A stretch of 64,000 bases of DNA from an uncultured Bacteroidales bacterium (GCA_902801485.1 CADCIP010000004.1:94525-158524), one strand, 5' to 3'; counted from the first letter of the stretch, positions 1 to 9,880 are shown. A program made the numbers and translations. The notes: a model not told the origin generated them from the letters alone.

Positions 1-464
1 TCGTTGCGCTTCTTTTCTCCGCCCGAGAAACCTTCGTTCACGCTTCTGCTGGTCAACCGGCTGTCCAACTCCACTATCTTACGCTTCTCACGCATCAGCT
101 TCAGGAAGTCGCCGGCACTTAAAGGTTCCTCACCCTTGTACTGACGCTTGGCATTCAGTGCTGCACGCATAAAGTTGACCATGCTTACACCGGGAATCTC
201 CACAGGTTGCTGGAACGACAGGAAGATACCTTCGTGAGCACGTTCCTCGGGTGCCATCTTCAGCAGATCCTTGCCGTTGAAGATAATCTCGCCTTCTGTC
301 ACCTCATAGGCGGGATGTCCCACAATCACATTGCTCAGCGTACTTTTACCGGCACCGTTCAGTCCCATTATGGCATGCACCTCACCGTCTTTTACGGTCA
401 GGTTGATACCTTTCAGAATCTCCTTGCCATTTATTGTGGCATGTAAATTATTTATCTGTAGCAT
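1..464 (-). CDS. sufC: SufC, Fe-S cluster assembly ATPase (partial)
   Basis: ATP-binding subunit of the SufBCD scaffold, which builds Fe-S clusters in the cytosol. Reading the minus strand from the ATG at 464-462 gives an N-terminus MLQINNLHATINGKEILKG, a Walker A motif GLNGAGKST, a Q-loop FLSFQQP and, at the window edge, the SufC-type signature FSGGEKKRNE. About 154 codons are present; the Walker B half lies outside the window. It follows sufB in the same direction, with about 100 bp between them filled by a palindromic repeat, so the two are probably co-transcribed. The identification is firm because the signature and the partner gene agree. Confidence 0.95.
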   Translation of the reverse strand, partial: MLQINNLHATINGKEILKGINLTVKDGEVHAIMGLNGAGKSTLSNVIVGHPAYEVTEGEIIFNGKDLLKMAPEERAHEGIFLSFQQPVEIPGVSMVNFMRAALNAKRQYKGEEPLSAGDFLKLMREKRKIVELDSRLTSRSVNEGFSGGEKKRN

Positions 465-478
465 AATTATCTCAACTC

Positions 479-568
479 AAGCCCCCTCCCCGCTCCCCCT
501 TTGGGTGAGGGCCTTAATTATTTTACTCTCAATTTATCACTCCCCCTAGGGGGAGATGGAGGGGGCTT
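479..568. repeat. GC-rich palindromic element between sufB and sufC
   Basis: About 90 bp with imperfect inverted ends (AAGCCCCCTCC on the left, GGAGGGGGCTT on the right) and internal CCCCCTAGGGGG-like dyads. It fills the sufB-sufC spacer and its right end abuts the sufB stop codon. It belongs to the same broad family as the copies inside uxaA, the histidine kinase and the permease at 16 kb. It could fold in the sufBC mRNA. Confidence 0.75.
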
Positions 569-2019
569 TACCCTACGCTTCCTTCCAGACTCACGCCTAA
601 CAGCTTCTGTGCTTCTACGGCGAACTCCATGGGCAGTTTGTTAATAACCTCTTTGGCATATCCGTTCACTATCAGGCTCACAGCCTCCTCGGTATTAATA
701 CCGCGCTGATTGCAGTAGAAAAGCTGGTCTTCCGATATCTTGCTGGTCGTAGCCTCATGCTCCACAACCGCCGTATTGTTGTGTACGTCCATATAAGGAA
801 AGGTATGAGCACCGCACTTGCTGCCCAACAACAACGAATCGCAACTGCTGTAGTTGCGGGCATTGTCGGCCGTCTTAGCCACCTTTACCAAACCGCGGTA
901 GGCATTCTGACTCTTTCCGGCGCTGATACCCTTGCTGATAATGGTGCTCTTGGTGTTCTTACCGATATGAATCATCTTGGTACCCGTATCAGCCTGCTGA
1001 TAGTTGTTGGTCACAGCCACGCTGTAGAACTCGGCCTGCGAGCCTTCACCGCTCAACACACAGCTAGGGTATTTCCAGGTGATGGCGCTACCCGTCTCCA
1101 CCTGTGTCCAGGAGAGCCTGCTGTTCCTGCCTCTCAGATGACCGCGCTTCGTTACCAGATTCAGCACGCCGCCCTTACCCTCAGCATCGCCAGGATACCA
1201 GTTCTGGACAGTACTGTACTTCACCTCGGCATTCTCCTTCACCACAATCTCCACAATGGCGGCATGTAACTGGTTCTCGTCGCGCATCGGAGCCGTACAG
1301 CCTTCCAGATAACTCACGTATGCATCATCGTCGCAAACGATAAGGGTGCGTTCAAACTGACCCGTTCCTCTGGCATTGATGCGGAAGTAGGTACTCAACT
1401 CCATTGGACAGCGTACACCCTTGGGGATATACACGAAGGAGCCGTCAGAGAATACTGCCGAATTAAGGGCTGCAAAGAAATTGTCCCTGTACGGCACCAC
1501 GCTGCCCAAGTATTCACGCACCAGCTCGGGATGTTCCTTCACCGCCTCGCTGATGGAACAGAAGATAATACCCTTCTCTTTCAGTTTCTCGCGGAAAGTG
1601 GTCTTCACACTCACCGAATCCATCACAGCATCCACAGCTGTGCCACTCAGTGCCAGACGTTCTTCCAGAGGAATACCCAGCTTGTCAAAGGTCTTCATCA
1701 GTTCAGGGTCAATTTCTCCGGAGTTCCCGGAATTTCCGGAATTTCCGGCCGTGGGATTGGCATAGTAGCTGATATCCTGATAATCTATCTCGGGCATCTT
1801 CAGGTGTCCCCAAGTGGGAGCCTCCAGCGTTTGCCAGTAGCGGAACGCCTTCAGACGGAACTCCAGCAGCCAGTCGGGTTCGCCCTTTTTCTGTGAAATA
1901 AGACGCACCACATCCTCCGAGAGTCCTTTATCTATCACCTCGGTCTGCACATCGGTAGTGAAGCCGTACTGGTACTTCTTCTCCGCTACCTCTCGCACAA
2001 ACTCATTCTTTTCTTCCAT
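568..2019 (-). CDS. sufB: SufB, Fe-S cluster assembly scaffold protein
   Basis: Scaffold subunit of the SUF Fe-S assembly complex, 483 residues, the usual length for the family. The C-terminal two thirds carry the SufB beta-helix core (for example [35 protein letters not shown] and [20 protein letters not shown]). The start at 2019 follows a TAATTTTG box at 2040-2047. Residues 92-101 are a GNS repeat made by a 9-bp tandem repeat, in the variable region before the conserved [14 protein letters not shown] segment. sufC follows in the same direction. In relatives cvpA is, as I recall, directly upstream; here cvpA is 21.5 kb away beyond a block of plus-strand genes. Confidence 0.96.
   Translation of the reverse strand: MEEKNEFVREVAEKKYQYGFTTDVQTEVIDKGLSEDVVRLISQKKGEPDWLLEFRLKAFRYWQTLEAPTWGHLKMPEIDYQDISYYANPTAGNSGNSGNSGEIDPELMKTFDKLGIPLEERLALSGTAVDAVMDSVSVKTTFREKLKEKGIIFCSISEAVKEHPELVREYLGSVVPYRDNFFAALNSAVFSDGSFVYIPKGVRCPMELSTYFRINARGTGQFERTLIVCDDDAYVSYLEGCTAPMRDENQLHAAIVEIVVKENAEVKYSTVQNWYPGDAEGKGGVLNLVTKRGHLRGRNSRLSWTQVETGSAITWKYPSCVLSGEGSQAEFYSVAVTNNYQQADTGTKMIHIGKNTKSTIISKGISAGKSQNAYRGLVKVAKTADNARNYSSCDSLLLGSKCGAHTFPYMDVHNNTAVVEHEATTSKISEDQLFYCNQRGINTEEAVSLIVNGYAKEVINKLPMEFAVEAQKLLGVSLEGSVG
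1716..1749. repeat. 9-bp tandem repeat inside sufB
   Basis: About three and a half copies of a TTTCCGGAA-type 9-mer, read on the minus strand as Gly-Asn-Ser triplets (SufB residues 92-101). The unit is a multiple of three, so copy-number change would not shift the frame. Confidence 0.8.
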
Positions 2020-2039
2020 TCATATTTCTATTTGGGCGA

Positions 2040-2047
2040 CAAAATTA
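2040..2047 (-). promoter_or_regulatory. Possible -7 box for sufB
   Basis: CAAAATTA on the plus strand reads TAATTTTG on the minus strand, matching the Bacteroidetes TAnnTTTG box, 21 bp before the sufB start. No clear TTTG at the -33 position was found. Confidence 0.4.
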
Positions 2048-2154
2048 CGATTTTTATTTGGTTTATCTTTGATAAACAACATTTTTTTCTGTTTACATAA
2101 TAAAAAAACACTCATAACAAACGCACAAACATTTGTTTTTTTGCCTCTCTATCC

Positions 2155-2185
2155 TTTGGTATTTGATAAAATAGTATTATCTTTG
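2155..2185 (+). promoter_or_regulatory. Bacteroidetes-type promoter for the L-galactose/L-fucose operon
   Basis: TTTG at 2155-2158, a 19-bp spacer, then TATCTTTG at 2178-2185, which matches the family consensus at both boxes. Transcription would begin a few bases downstream, about 30 bp before the ATG at 2222. This also argues against an upstream start at 1958. Confidence 0.75.
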
Positions 2186-2221
2186 CGGTGTTATAAACAA
2201 AAAAACGACAACTTTAAACTA

Positions 2222-3169
2222 ATGGAATACCGAAAACTTGGAAAAACCGGCTTGCAGGTTTCTGCGCTGAGCTTTGGTGCCTCGTCGCTGGGCGGGGTCT
2301 TTCACACGATAGACGAAGGACGGGCCGTTGAAACCGTCGGCGTAGCCCTCGAAGGGGGCATGAACCTGATTGATGTCTCACCTTACTACGGCCATTATAA
2401 AGCCGAGACGGTGCTGGGAAAAGCCCTGCGCCAACTGCCTCGCGACAAATATATTCTCTCTACCAAAGTGGGACGCTATGGCAAGGACGGCGTGAACACA
2501 TGGGACTACAGCGGCAAACGGGCGCAGGAAAGCGTTTATGAAAGTATGGACCGACTGGGCGTGGAGCACATCGACCTGATTCATGTTCACGACATTGAGT
2601 TTCAGGCTTCACTCCCCGGTGGTTTGCAGAAGGTCGTGGATGAGACACTGCCGGCACTCGTTGAACTAAAGCAGAAGGGCATCGTGAGCCACGTAGGCAT
2701 CACCGACCTGCAAATTCCCAACCTGCGCTGGGTCATCGACCACAGCCCCGAAGGTACCGTTGAGACCGTACTGAACTTCTGTCATTACTGCCTGAACGAT
2801 GATGCATTGGCTGATAATCTGGATTACTTCGAGAGTCACGGCATAGGTCTTATCAATGCCTCACCGCTCAGCATGGGCTTACTCTCCATGCGTGGTGTAC
2901 CCGACTGGCATCCGGCTCCCAAGCCATTGGTAGAGGCCTGCCATCGTGCAGCAGAACATTGTGCCGCCAAGGGCTATCCCATCGAGAAGTTGGCCATGCA
3001 GTTCTCTGTGAGCAATCCCCGCGTTCCTTCCACCCTATTTTCTTCTGCTAATCCCGACAATGTGCGCCGTAACCTGCAATACATCAGCGAGCCCATCGAC
3101 TGGCAGTTAGTCCGTGAGGTGCAAGAAATCATTGGTGACCAAAAGCGCGTAACATGGAAAAACTCTTAA
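2222..3169 (+). CDS. Aldo/keto reductase, probable L-galactose 1-dehydrogenase
   Basis: NAD(P)-dependent oxidoreductase of the aldo/keto reductase superfamily, 315 residues. The sequence closely follows the plant L-galactose dehydrogenase type: FGASSLGGVF, DVSPYYG, STKVGRYG and LIHVHDIEF. Catalytic residues visible are D51, Y56, K82 and H121 or H123. By family it would oxidise L-galactose (or L-fucose) at C1 to the lactone. It is first in a seven-gene operon whose other products complete the route to 2-keto-3-deoxygluconate. The start is set by the promoter at 2155-2185 and by homology; the frame extends upstream to 1958 but that part lies across the promoter. L-fucose dehydrogenase activity is the main alternative. 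Confidence 0.85.
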   Translation: MEYRKLGKTGLQVSALSFGASSLGGVFHTIDEGRAVETVGVALEGGMNLIDVSPYYGHYKAETVLGKALRQLPRDKYILSTKVGRYGKDGVNTWDYSGKRAQESVYESMDRLGVEHIDLIHVHDIEFQASLPGGLQKVVDETLPALVELKQKGIVSHVGITDLQIPNLRWVIDHSPEGTVETVLNFCHYCLNDDALADNLDYFESHGIGLINASPLSMGLLSMRGVPDWHPAPKPLVEACHRAAEHCAAKGYPIEKLAMQFSVSNPRVPSTLFSSANPDNVRRNLQYISEPIDWQLVREVQEIIGDQKRVTWKNS

Positions 3170-3178
3170 CAATTCACA

Positions 3179-4069
3179 ATGATGATTATTGATGCGCATA
3201 GCCATCTGTGGTTGAAACAGGATGCTGTAGTGGATGGATTCCCCATCCGCACACTCCAACCGAATGGCAGCCGGTCGGAATTCTTCGGCGAGGAGCGCCA
3301 GATGCTGCCACCCTTTATGATTGACGGCAAGAATACCGCCGAGGTGTTCCTCTCTAATATGGATTACGCCCAGGTGGGTGCTGCCGTTGTGGTGCAGGAA
3401 GTTATCGACGGCAACCAGAATGCCTATCTCACCGAGGTGCAGGCTAAGTACCCCGACCGCTTCTTCTGCATGGGTATGGCCTGGACGCTGGAGGAAGCTA
3501 AGACGGTACAGGCTGCAGGATTGAAAGGCATTGCCTTCCCAGGGCATCGCATGAAGGAATCGCTGCACACACTTATGCCCGTCTTCAAATTCATGGAGGA
3601 GCAGGACATGGTGCTATCGATGTGCTTAGGCGAAGACCCTCGTCAGATAGCAGAAATGGCTGAAGTAATCCAGGAATGCCCCAAGTTGAAGGTTGCTATC
3701 GGACACTTCGGAATGGTTACCACACCGGCTTTCGAAAGTCAGGTAAAACTGGCATTAGAGGGTCCGAACGTGATGATTGAATCAGGTGGCATCACCTGGC
3801 TCTATAACAGCGAGTTCTACCCCTACCCTTCTGCCGTGCGCAGCATTCGTCAGGCTGCCGACTGGGTCGGCATAGACCGCCTGATGTGGGGTTCCGACTA
3901 TCCCCGCACCATCACAGCCATCACCTATCGCATGAGCTACGACTTTATCATCAAGTCTTCCGAATTAACCGAGGAAGAAAAGAGTCTCTTCTTAGGCCAA
4001 AACGCCCGGCATTTCTATGGTTTCAAAAACTTGCCGGAATTACCTTATATAAAGAATATGAGTGAATAA
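3179..4069 (+). CDS. Amidohydrolase, probable L-galactono/L-fucono-lactonase
   Basis: Metal-dependent hydrolase of the amidohydrolase superfamily, about 296 residues. It shows the N-terminal DAHSHLW metal motif, a mid-protein GHFG histidine and the C-terminal WGSDYP aspartate. Lactonases of this superfamily open sugar-acid lactones, and the gene lies between an L-galactose dehydrogenase-like gene and the genes that would use the open acid, which supports L-galactonolactone hydrolysis. It starts 9 bp after the preceding stop. Two adjacent Met codons are possible starts. Substrate is inferred from context. Confidence 0.8.
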   Translation: MMIIDAHSHLWLKQDAVVDGFPIRTLQPNGSRSEFFGEERQMLPPFMIDGKNTAEVFLSNMDYAQVGAAVVVQEVIDGNQNAYLTEVQAKYPDRFFCMGMAWTLEEAKTVQAAGLKGIAFPGHRMKESLHTLMPVFKFMEEQDMVLSMCLGEDPRQIAEMAEVIQECPKLKVAIGHFGMVTTPAFESQVKLALEGPNVMIESGGITWLYNSEFYPYPSAVRSIRQAADWVGIDRLMWGSDYPRTITAITYRMSYDFIIKSSELTEEEKSLFLGQNARHFYGFKNLPELPYIKNMSE

Positions 4070-4081
4070 AACTACAATATC

Positions 4082-5899
4082 ATGAAATATCCCAAAATCG
4101 GTATTCGTCCGACTATCGACGGTCGCCAGGGTGGCGTCCGTGAGAGTCTCGAAGAGAAAACAATGGCACTGGCTAAGGCTGTTGCCGAGTTGATAACCAA
4201 GAACCTGCGCAACGGCGACGGTTCGCCCGTGGAGTGTGTGATTGCAGATACCACCATCGGTCGTGTTGCCGAGAGTGCTGCCTGCGCCGAAAAATTCGAG
4301 CGTGAGGGTGTGGGCGCTACCATCACCGTCACCTCGTGCTGGTGCTACGGTTCCGAGACAATGGACATGAACCCGCATTACCCCAAAGCTGTTTGGGGCT
4401 TCAACGGCACAGAGCGTCCGGGTGCTGTCTATCTGGCTGCCGTACTTGCCGCACATGCCCAGAAGGGTCTGCCTGCCTTCGGTATCTACGGGCACGATGT
4501 GCAGGACCTCGACGATAATACCATTCCTTCCGATGTGGCAGAGAAAATTCTGCGTTTTGCCCGTGCTGCACAGGCGGTGGCTACCATGAAGGGCAAGAGC
4601 TACCTGTCATTGGGGAACACCTGTATGGGTATTGCCGGATCCATCGTGGATGCCGACTTCCTGCAGCATTATCTGGGAATGCGTACAGAATATGTTTCGC
4701 TGGTGGAGATTCTGCGCCGTGTCGATTTCAATATCTTCGACCCCGAGGAGTTTAAGAAGGCGATGGCTTGGGTCGAGAAATACTGCAAGCCGCAGGAAGG
4801 ACACGACTACAACGAGGACCGTCCTCTCTTCCCCGGCACGCCCATGACTACCTTCAACGGTAAGGGCAAAGGCAAGAACCGCGAGGAGAAGGATGCCGAC
4901 TGGGAGTTTACCGTCAAGACCATGATGATTATACGCGACCTGATGCACGGCAATCCGCGCTTGCTGGAGATGGGTTACAAAGAGGAGGCCCTCGGTCATA
5001 ATGCCCTCTTTGGCGGTGTGCAGGGTCAGCGCCAGTGGACCGATTACAAACCTAACTTCGACTTCCCTGAGTCGATGCTCTGCACCAGCTTCGACTGGAA
5101 CGGCATCCGCGAGGCTGATGTCTTGGCTACGGAGAACGACTTCCTCAACGGCCTGTCGATGCTCTTCGGTCACCTGCTCACCAACCGTGGCGTGATGTTC
5201 TCGGATATCCGTACCTACTGGAGCCCCGAAGCTGTGGAACGTGTGGCAGGCAAGAAACCTGAGGGGCAGGCCGCAGGCGGTTTCATACATCTTATTAATA
5301 GCGGTGCCACTACCCTCGATGCTACGGGTGCTATGACGGCAGCAGACGGAAAGCCCACATTGAAGGAACCTTGGAATATCACCGATGCCGATGTGGAAGC
5401 ATGTCTTAAGGCCACCAGCTGGATGCCTGCCGACCGCGATTATTTCCGTGGCGGCGGTTACAGCTCGCACTTCGTCACCAAGGGCGGAATGCCCATGACC
5501 ATGATGCGCGTAAATCGCGTAGCAAGCCTTGGCCCCGTACTGCAATTAGCTGAAGGGTGGACGGTGGAACTCGACCCGAAGACCCACGACATACTGGATA
5601 AGCGCACCGACCCCACTTGGCCCACCACGTGGTTTGTTCCTCGCCTCGACCCTTCGAAGGACTGCTTCAAGGATGTCTATAGCGTCATGAACTGCTGGGG
5701 AGCCAATCACGGCGCCATCGCTTACGGACATATCGGTGCCGACCTGATTACCCTCTGCAGCATCCTCCGCATCCCCGTATGTATGCATAATGTACCAGAT
5801 GCCAATATCTTCCGTCCCGCCGCATGGAATGCCTTCGGCATGGACAAGGAAGGTGCCGACTATCGTGCCTGCCAGAATTTCGGACCAATCTATAAGTGA
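4082..5899 (+). CDS. fucI: L-fucose isomerase
   Basis: Cytosolic Mn-dependent ketol isomerase converting L-fucose to L-fuculose; the family also accepts D-arabinose and L-galactose-like sugars. At 605 residues it matches E. coli FucI almost end to end, including [59 protein letters not shown] and [10 protein letters not shown]. It is 12 bp after the lactonase gene. No fuculose kinase or aldolase gene is in the window, so its role here may be on the L-galactose route or in a branch completed elsewhere. fucO at 62.5 kb is the only other fucose-pathway gene seen. Confidence 0.95.
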   Translation: MKYPKIGIRPTIDGRQGGVRESLEEKTMALAKAVAELITKNLRNGDGSPVECVIADTTIGRVAESAACAEKFEREGVGATITVTSCWCYGSETMDMNPHYPKAVWGFNGTERPGAVYLAAVLAAHAQKGLPAFGIYGHDVQDLDDNTIPSDVAEKILRFARAAQAVATMKGKSYLSLGNTCMGIAGSIVDADFLQHYLGMRTEYVSLVEILRRVDFNIFDPEEFKKAMAWVEKYCKPQEGHDYNEDRPLFPGTPMTTFNGKGKGKNREEKDADWEFTVKTMMIIRDLMHGNPRLLEMGYKEEALGHNALFGGVQGQRQWTDYKPNFDFPESMLCTSFDWNGIREADVLATENDFLNGLSMLFGHLLTNRGVMFSDIRTYWSPEAVERVAGKKPEGQAAGGFIHLINSGATTLDATGAMTAADGKPTLKEPWNITDADVEACLKATSWMPADRDYFRGGGYSSHFVTKGGMPMTMMRVNRVASLGPVLQLAEGWTVELDPKTHDILDKRTDPTWPTTWFVPRLDPSKDCFKDVYSVMNCWGANHGAIAYGHIGADLITLCSILRIPVCMHNVPDANIFRPAAWNAFGMDKEGADYRACQNFGPIYK

Positions 5900-5913
5900 T
5901 GTTCAACGAAAAC

Positions 5914-5953
5914 AGCCTCACCCCTAATCCCTAATCCCTAATTCCTAATCCAA
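5914..5953. repeat. CTAATCC tandem repeat in the fucI-fucP spacer
   Basis: About five imperfect copies of CTAATCC fill most of the 60-bp spacer between fucI and fucP. The same word in both orientations is at 9692-9864, next to uxaA. Confidence 0.7.
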
Positions 5954-5959
5954 TTTTCA

Positions 5960-7252
5960 ATGAATAAATCCACTCTTGTTGAGAAGAAATACCTCTTCAC
6001 TTTTATCCTCATCACCTCGCTCTTTGCGCTGTGGGGCTTTGCCAACGACCTGACAAATCCCATGGTAGCAGCTTTCCAGACGGTGATGGAGTTATCTGCC
6101 GCCAAAGCCTCTATGGTGCAGTTTGCTTTTTACGGCGGTTACGCCACCATGGCTGTGCCTGCTGCGCTGTTCATTCGCAAGCATACCTATAAACACGGCG
6201 TGCTGCTGGGATTGGCACTCTATGCCATTGGTGCCTTCTTGTTTATCCCTGCGGCCCAGTACCAGCAGTTCTCGTTTTTCTGCGTCTCGCTGTATATCCT
6301 GACGTTCGGTCTGGCCTTCCTGGAGACAACGGCCAATCCGTTCATTCTCTCACTGGGCGAAAAGGAAACCTCCACACGCCGGTTGAATCTGGCACAGGCC
6401 TTCAACCCCGTAGGTTCCCTGTCGGGAATGGCTGTAGCATCGTTCATCGTATTGCCGCAACTGCTTTCCGACAAGCGCGATGCTGCCGGACAGATTATCT
6501 TCGGTTCGCTCTCCGAGGCCGAAAAGGCAGACATCCGTCTGCACGACCTTGCTGTCATCCGCGATCCCTACGTAGCCATCGGATTAGTTGTGGTGGTGAT
6601 GCTTATCATCATTGCCCTGACAAAGATGCCGCGTTTGGCTGGCGAAGGACAGAAGTTGCACCCCAAGCATACGCTCAACCGCCTTTGGCACAACACCATC
6701 TATCGCGAGGGCGTATTGGCCCAGGTCTTCTATGTAGCCGCACAGATTATGTGCTGGACCTTCATCATCCAGTATGCCGACCGTCTGGGTATCAACAAGG
6801 CTACAGCGCAGGTTTTTAATATTGTGGCTATGTCGCTGAACCTCAGCGGTCGTTTCATCGGCACCTTTATCATGCGCTACGTCAATACCCGCCGTCTGCT
6901 GATGATCTTCGGTATCTGTGCTTCTGTCTGTACCCTCGGAGCCATCTGTATCGACGGACGGTTTGGCCTCTACTCATTGGTATGTATCAGCCTCTTCATG
7001 TCCATCATGTTCCCCACTATCTATGGTGTAGCACTCGAGAATGTCGATGCCGAGGACACCTCTCTCGGTGCCGCCTTCCTCGTGATGGCCATCGTTGGCG
7101 GTGCGCTGATGCCTCCGCTGCAGGGCATGATTATCGACTTAGGCAGCGTGGCCGGTTGGCCTGCCGTGAACGTTTCGTTCTGTCTGCCCCTGATTTGCTT
7201 CATTTTCGTAGCCCTTTACGGCTACCGTACACATAAGGCTTTAATAAAATAA
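5960..7252 (+). CDS. fucP: FucP-type MFS sugar:proton symporter
   Basis: Inner-membrane major facilitator protein, 430 residues, with about 12 predicted hydrophobic helices. The FucP-like start (TSLFALWGFANDLTNPMVAAFQ), the GLAFLETTANPFILSLG segment in helix 4-5 and NLAQAFNPVGSLSG are characteristic of the L-fucose permease group, which in E. coli also carries L-galactose and D-arabinose. The gene sits inside the operon with only 3 bp to the next one, so it most likely imports the sugar that the operon degrades. Confidence 0.9.
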   Translation: MNKSTLVEKKYLFTFILITSLFALWGFANDLTNPMVAAFQTVMELSAAKASMVQFAFYGGYATMAVPAALFIRKHTYKHGVLLGLALYAIGAFLFIPAAQYQQFSFFCVSLYILTFGLAFLETTANPFILSLGEKETSTRRLNLAQAFNPVGSLSGMAVASFIVLPQLLSDKRDAAGQIIFGSLSEAEKADIRLHDLAVIRDPYVAIGLVVVVMLIIIALTKMPRLAGEGQKLHPKHTLNRLWHNTIYREGVLAQVFYVAAQIMCWTFIIQYADRLGINKATAQVFNIVAMSLNLSGRFIGTFIMRYVNTRRLLMIFGICASVCTLGAICIDGRFGLYSLVCISLFMSIMFPTIYGVALENVDAEDTSLGAAFLVMAIVGGALMPPLQGMIIDLGSVAGWPAVNVSFCLPLICFIFVALYGYRTHKALIK

Positions 7253-7255
7253 CAC

Positions 7256-8275
7256 ATGAAAGCATTACAGATTTCTGATACTCATTTGCTGGAAGTCATC
7301 GGACTTCCAACGCCACAGCCCGCTGCCGGCGAGGTGCTGTTGCGCATTAGTTACGTCGGCTTTTGCGGTTCCGACCTCAACACCTTCCGCGGTCGTAACG
7401 CTATGGCCCTGAAGCCCGTCATTCCCGGGCACGAAATCAGCGCCATTATAGAAAAGGTAGGCGAAGGCGTTCCTGCCGGTTTTCAGACGGGCCAGTTGGT
7501 TACCGTCGATCCCTACACAGCCTGTGGCAACTGTCCGAGTTGCCGCCGCCGTCGTTTCAACGCCTGCCAGCACAACGAGACCCTTGGTGTACAGCGTCAC
7601 GGAGCTATGCGCGAGTTCATCTGCGTTCCTTGGCAGAAGGTGATTCCTGCCGAGGGTCTTGCTCCGCAGGACATTGCACTCATCGAGCCCATGAGTGTGG
7701 GCTTCCATGCCGTAGATCGCGGTCAGGTGACAGACAGCGATACCGTCCTGGTTATTGGCTGCGGCATGATTGGTGTGGGTGCCATTGTACGCGCCAGCCT
7801 GCGTGGTGCTACCGTCATTGCAATGGATTTGGATGACGAGAAGCTGGCCCTTGCCCGCGAGCTGGGTGCCTCTGCTACCGTCAACAGCGGAACGGATGAT
7901 GTTCACGCCCGCTTGCAGGAACTGACGGACGGTGCCGGTCCCGATGTGGTCATCGAGGCTGTAGGTGCGGCTCCTACCTATAACTGCGCTATCAACGAGG
8001 TTGCCTTCACGGGTCGGGTTGTCTGCATTGGCTACGCCCCAGGCGATGTCACACTGCCCACACGATTCTTTGTGCAGAAGGAACTCGATATCCGTGGCTC
8101 CCGCAATGCCCTGCCCGATGACTTCCGCGCTGTCATCCGCTACCTGCGTCGTGGCCAGTGCCCCACAGCACGTCTTATCTCGGGCATCGTTAAACCCGAG
8201 GAAGCAGCTCAGGCTATGACCAATTGGGATGCTGCTCCAGGTAAAGTCTTCAGAATACTTGTTAACTTCTCATAA
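7256..8275 (+). CDS. lgoD: Zinc-type alcohol dehydrogenase, probable L-galactonate 5-dehydrogenase
   Basis: Medium-chain zinc dehydrogenase of 339 residues. It has the catalytic zinc Cys in GFCGSD, the PGHE motif, the four structural-zinc cysteines in CGNCPSC..., and a Rossmann GCGMIGVG loop. LgoD of E. coli and the matching Bacteroides enzyme oxidise L-galactonate to D-tagaturonate, the substrate of the uxaB product encoded 12 bp downstream. That pathway logic is the main reason for the call; by sequence alone it is only a threonine/sorbitol-dehydrogenase-like enzyme. Confidence 0.75.
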   Translation: MKALQISDTHLLEVIGLPTPQPAAGEVLLRISYVGFCGSDLNTFRGRNAMALKPVIPGHEISAIIEKVGEGVPAGFQTGQLVTVDPYTACGNCPSCRRRRFNACQHNETLGVQRHGAMREFICVPWQKVIPAEGLAPQDIALIEPMSVGFHAVDRGQVTDSDTVLVIGCGMIGVGAIVRASLRGATVIAMDLDDEKLALARELGASATVNSGTDDVHARLQELTDGAGPDVVIEAVGAAPTYNCAINEVAFTGRVVCIGYAPGDVTLPTRFFVQKELDIRGSRNALPDDFRAVIRYLRRGQCPTARLISGIVKPEEAAQAMTNWDAAPGKVFRILVNFS

Positions 8276-8287
8276 AACCAGCAGAAC

Positions 8288-9712
8288 ATGAAAATTATCC
8301 AATTTGGGGAAGGAAACTTCCTACGTGCCTTCGTTGAGTGGATAGCTCAACAAATGAATTACAGCGTAGCCATCGTTAAGCCCCGGCCTGGCAACACTTT
8401 GGATGCTTTGCGTGCACAAGGGTGCCGTTACCATGTAAACCTGCAAGGCTTACTGAACGGAAAGACCATAGATACAATGGAAGAAATCACCTGTGTCACC
8501 ACAGCCGTAAACCCTTACGAAGACCACGAGGCCTTCCTTGCGCTGGCAGAAGATGCCGAGGCACGCTTCATTGTGTCCAATACCACCGAGGCTGGTATAA
8601 CCTTCGACCCTGTCTGCCGGCTGAACGACACACCGCCTACCTCATACCCTGCCAAACTGACGCAGTTGCTTTACCATCGTTTTCGCACCTTCAACAGCGA
8701 CCCTGCCAAGGGCTTTATCATCCTGCCCTGCGAACTCGTTTTCGGCAATGGTCATCTCTTGGAGCAATGCGTTCATCAATATATTAACCTTTGGGCAACA
8801 GAGATAGGCAGTGATTTCGATGACTTTTCCCATTGGGTACAACAGTCATGCTACTTCTGCACCACCCTTGTGGATCGTATTGTGCCTGGATATCCCAAGA
8901 AGAATGCCGAGTCGCTGCAAGCCCGACTGCCTCAGCATGATCCTCTGCTGGTGCAAGCCGAGCCTTACCACCTTTGGGTCATTGAGGCGGCCAAGAACCT
9001 TTCCCTGGAGCAACTGGAGAAGGAGTTCCCTGCCGACAAAGCCGGACTGCACGTTGTCCTGACCCACGACGAATCACCTTACCACGAGCGTAAGGTAACC
9101 TTGCTGAACGGGCCCCATACGGTGCTCTCGCCTGTTGCCTTCTTAGCAGGCTTGAATATTGTCCGCGATGCCTGTCAGCACGAGGTGATCGGTCCCTTTG
9201 TCCGTCGTGTGATGTTCGACGAGCTGCTGCCCACGCTTAACTTGCCCGAGGATGAGTTGCGCCGTTTCGGAAACGATGTGATGGAACGCTTCTGCAATCC
9301 CTTCGTCGATCATCAGCTTACCAGCATCATGCTCAACAGCTTCCCCAAGTTCCAGACACGCGACCTGCCCGGACTGAAAACCTACCTCTTGCGCAAGGGC
9401 ACATTGCCCAAGGGAATCGTCTTGGGCTTGGCCGCCATCTGTGTCTATTACAAGGGCGGTCAGCGTGCCGACGGCACACCTATTCAGCCCAACGACGACC
9501 CACGCATCATGCAACTGCTCACCGACCTGTGGGCAACAGGCGATGTACATAAGGTAGCGGAGGGAGTTCTGGCAGCCAAAGATCTTATCTGGACAGAACA
9601 CGGCGACCTCAACACCATCCCAGGTCTTACCGATCTCCTCGCCGAAGACATCACCAGCATCTTAGAGAAGGGAATGATGGAAACGGTTAAAGGATTAGAG
9701 ATTAGGGATTAG
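8288..9712 (+). CDS. uxaB: Tagaturonate reductase
   Basis: NADH-dependent reductase turning D-tagaturonate into D-altronate, 474 residues, mannitol-dehydrogenase superfamily. Visible are the N-terminal FGEGNFLRAFVEW nucleotide-binding segment, SNTTEAGI and the catalytic KVTLLNGPHT motif (Lys, Asn and His). The last residues (GLEIRD) are encoded by the start of a TTAGGGATT-type repeat at 9692, so the native C-terminus may have been slightly altered. It lies between the L-galactonate dehydrogenase-like gene and altronate dehydratase. Confidence 0.92.
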   Translation: MKIIQFGEGNFLRAFVEWIAQQMNYSVAIVKPRPGNTLDALRAQGCRYHVNLQGLLNGKTIDTMEEITCVTTAVNPYEDHEAFLALAEDAEARFIVSNTTEAGITFDPVCRLNDTPPTSYPAKLTQLLYHRFRTFNSDPAKGFIILPCELVFGNGHLLEQCVHQYINLWATEIGSDFDDFSHWVQQSCYFCTTLVDRIVPGYPKKNAESLQARLPQHDPLLVQAEPYHLWVIEAAKNLSLEQLEKEFPADKAGLHVVLTHDESPYHERKVTLLNGPHTVLSPVAFLAGLNIVRDACQHEVIGPFVRRVMFDELLPTLNLPEDELRRFGNDVMERFCNPFVDHQLTSIMLNSFPKFQTRDLPGLKTYLLRKGTLPKGIVLGLAAICVYYKGGQRADGTPIQPNDDPRIMQLLTDLWATGDVHKVAEGVLAAKDLIWTEHGDLNTIPGLTDLLAEDITSILEKGMMETVKGLEIRD

Positions 9713-9864
9713 GGATTAGAGATTAGAGGTTAGCGGTTAGAGGTTAGCGGTTAGAGGTTAGCGTTCCCGTTGAAGTTAAGGAAGTTAAAGAAGTTAAAGA
9801 AGTTAAAGGACGAATGTTCCCGTTATCGCCTCAGCGAGACTCTAATCCCTAATCTCTAATCTCT
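9692..9864. repeat. Composite tandem repeat with inverted ends at the uxaB-uxaA junction
   Basis: The left arm (9692-9764) is built from TTAGGGATTAGAGA and TTAGCGGTTAGAGG words; the middle (9769-9809) is a GAAGTTAAA tandem; the right arm (9838-9864) is the inverse of the left arm (CTAATCCCTAATCTC). The arms could pair. The block covers the end of uxaB and the place where the start of uxaA is expected. In the uxaA frame it puts a stop at 9857-9859. Confidence 0.85.
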
Positions 9865-9880
9865 GGTAGCCCTGCAAGAG

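Noticed and set aside
1958-2221. Upstream start for the aldo/keto reductase
   Set aside because: The extra 88 codons lie across the operon promoter and are not part of the family.
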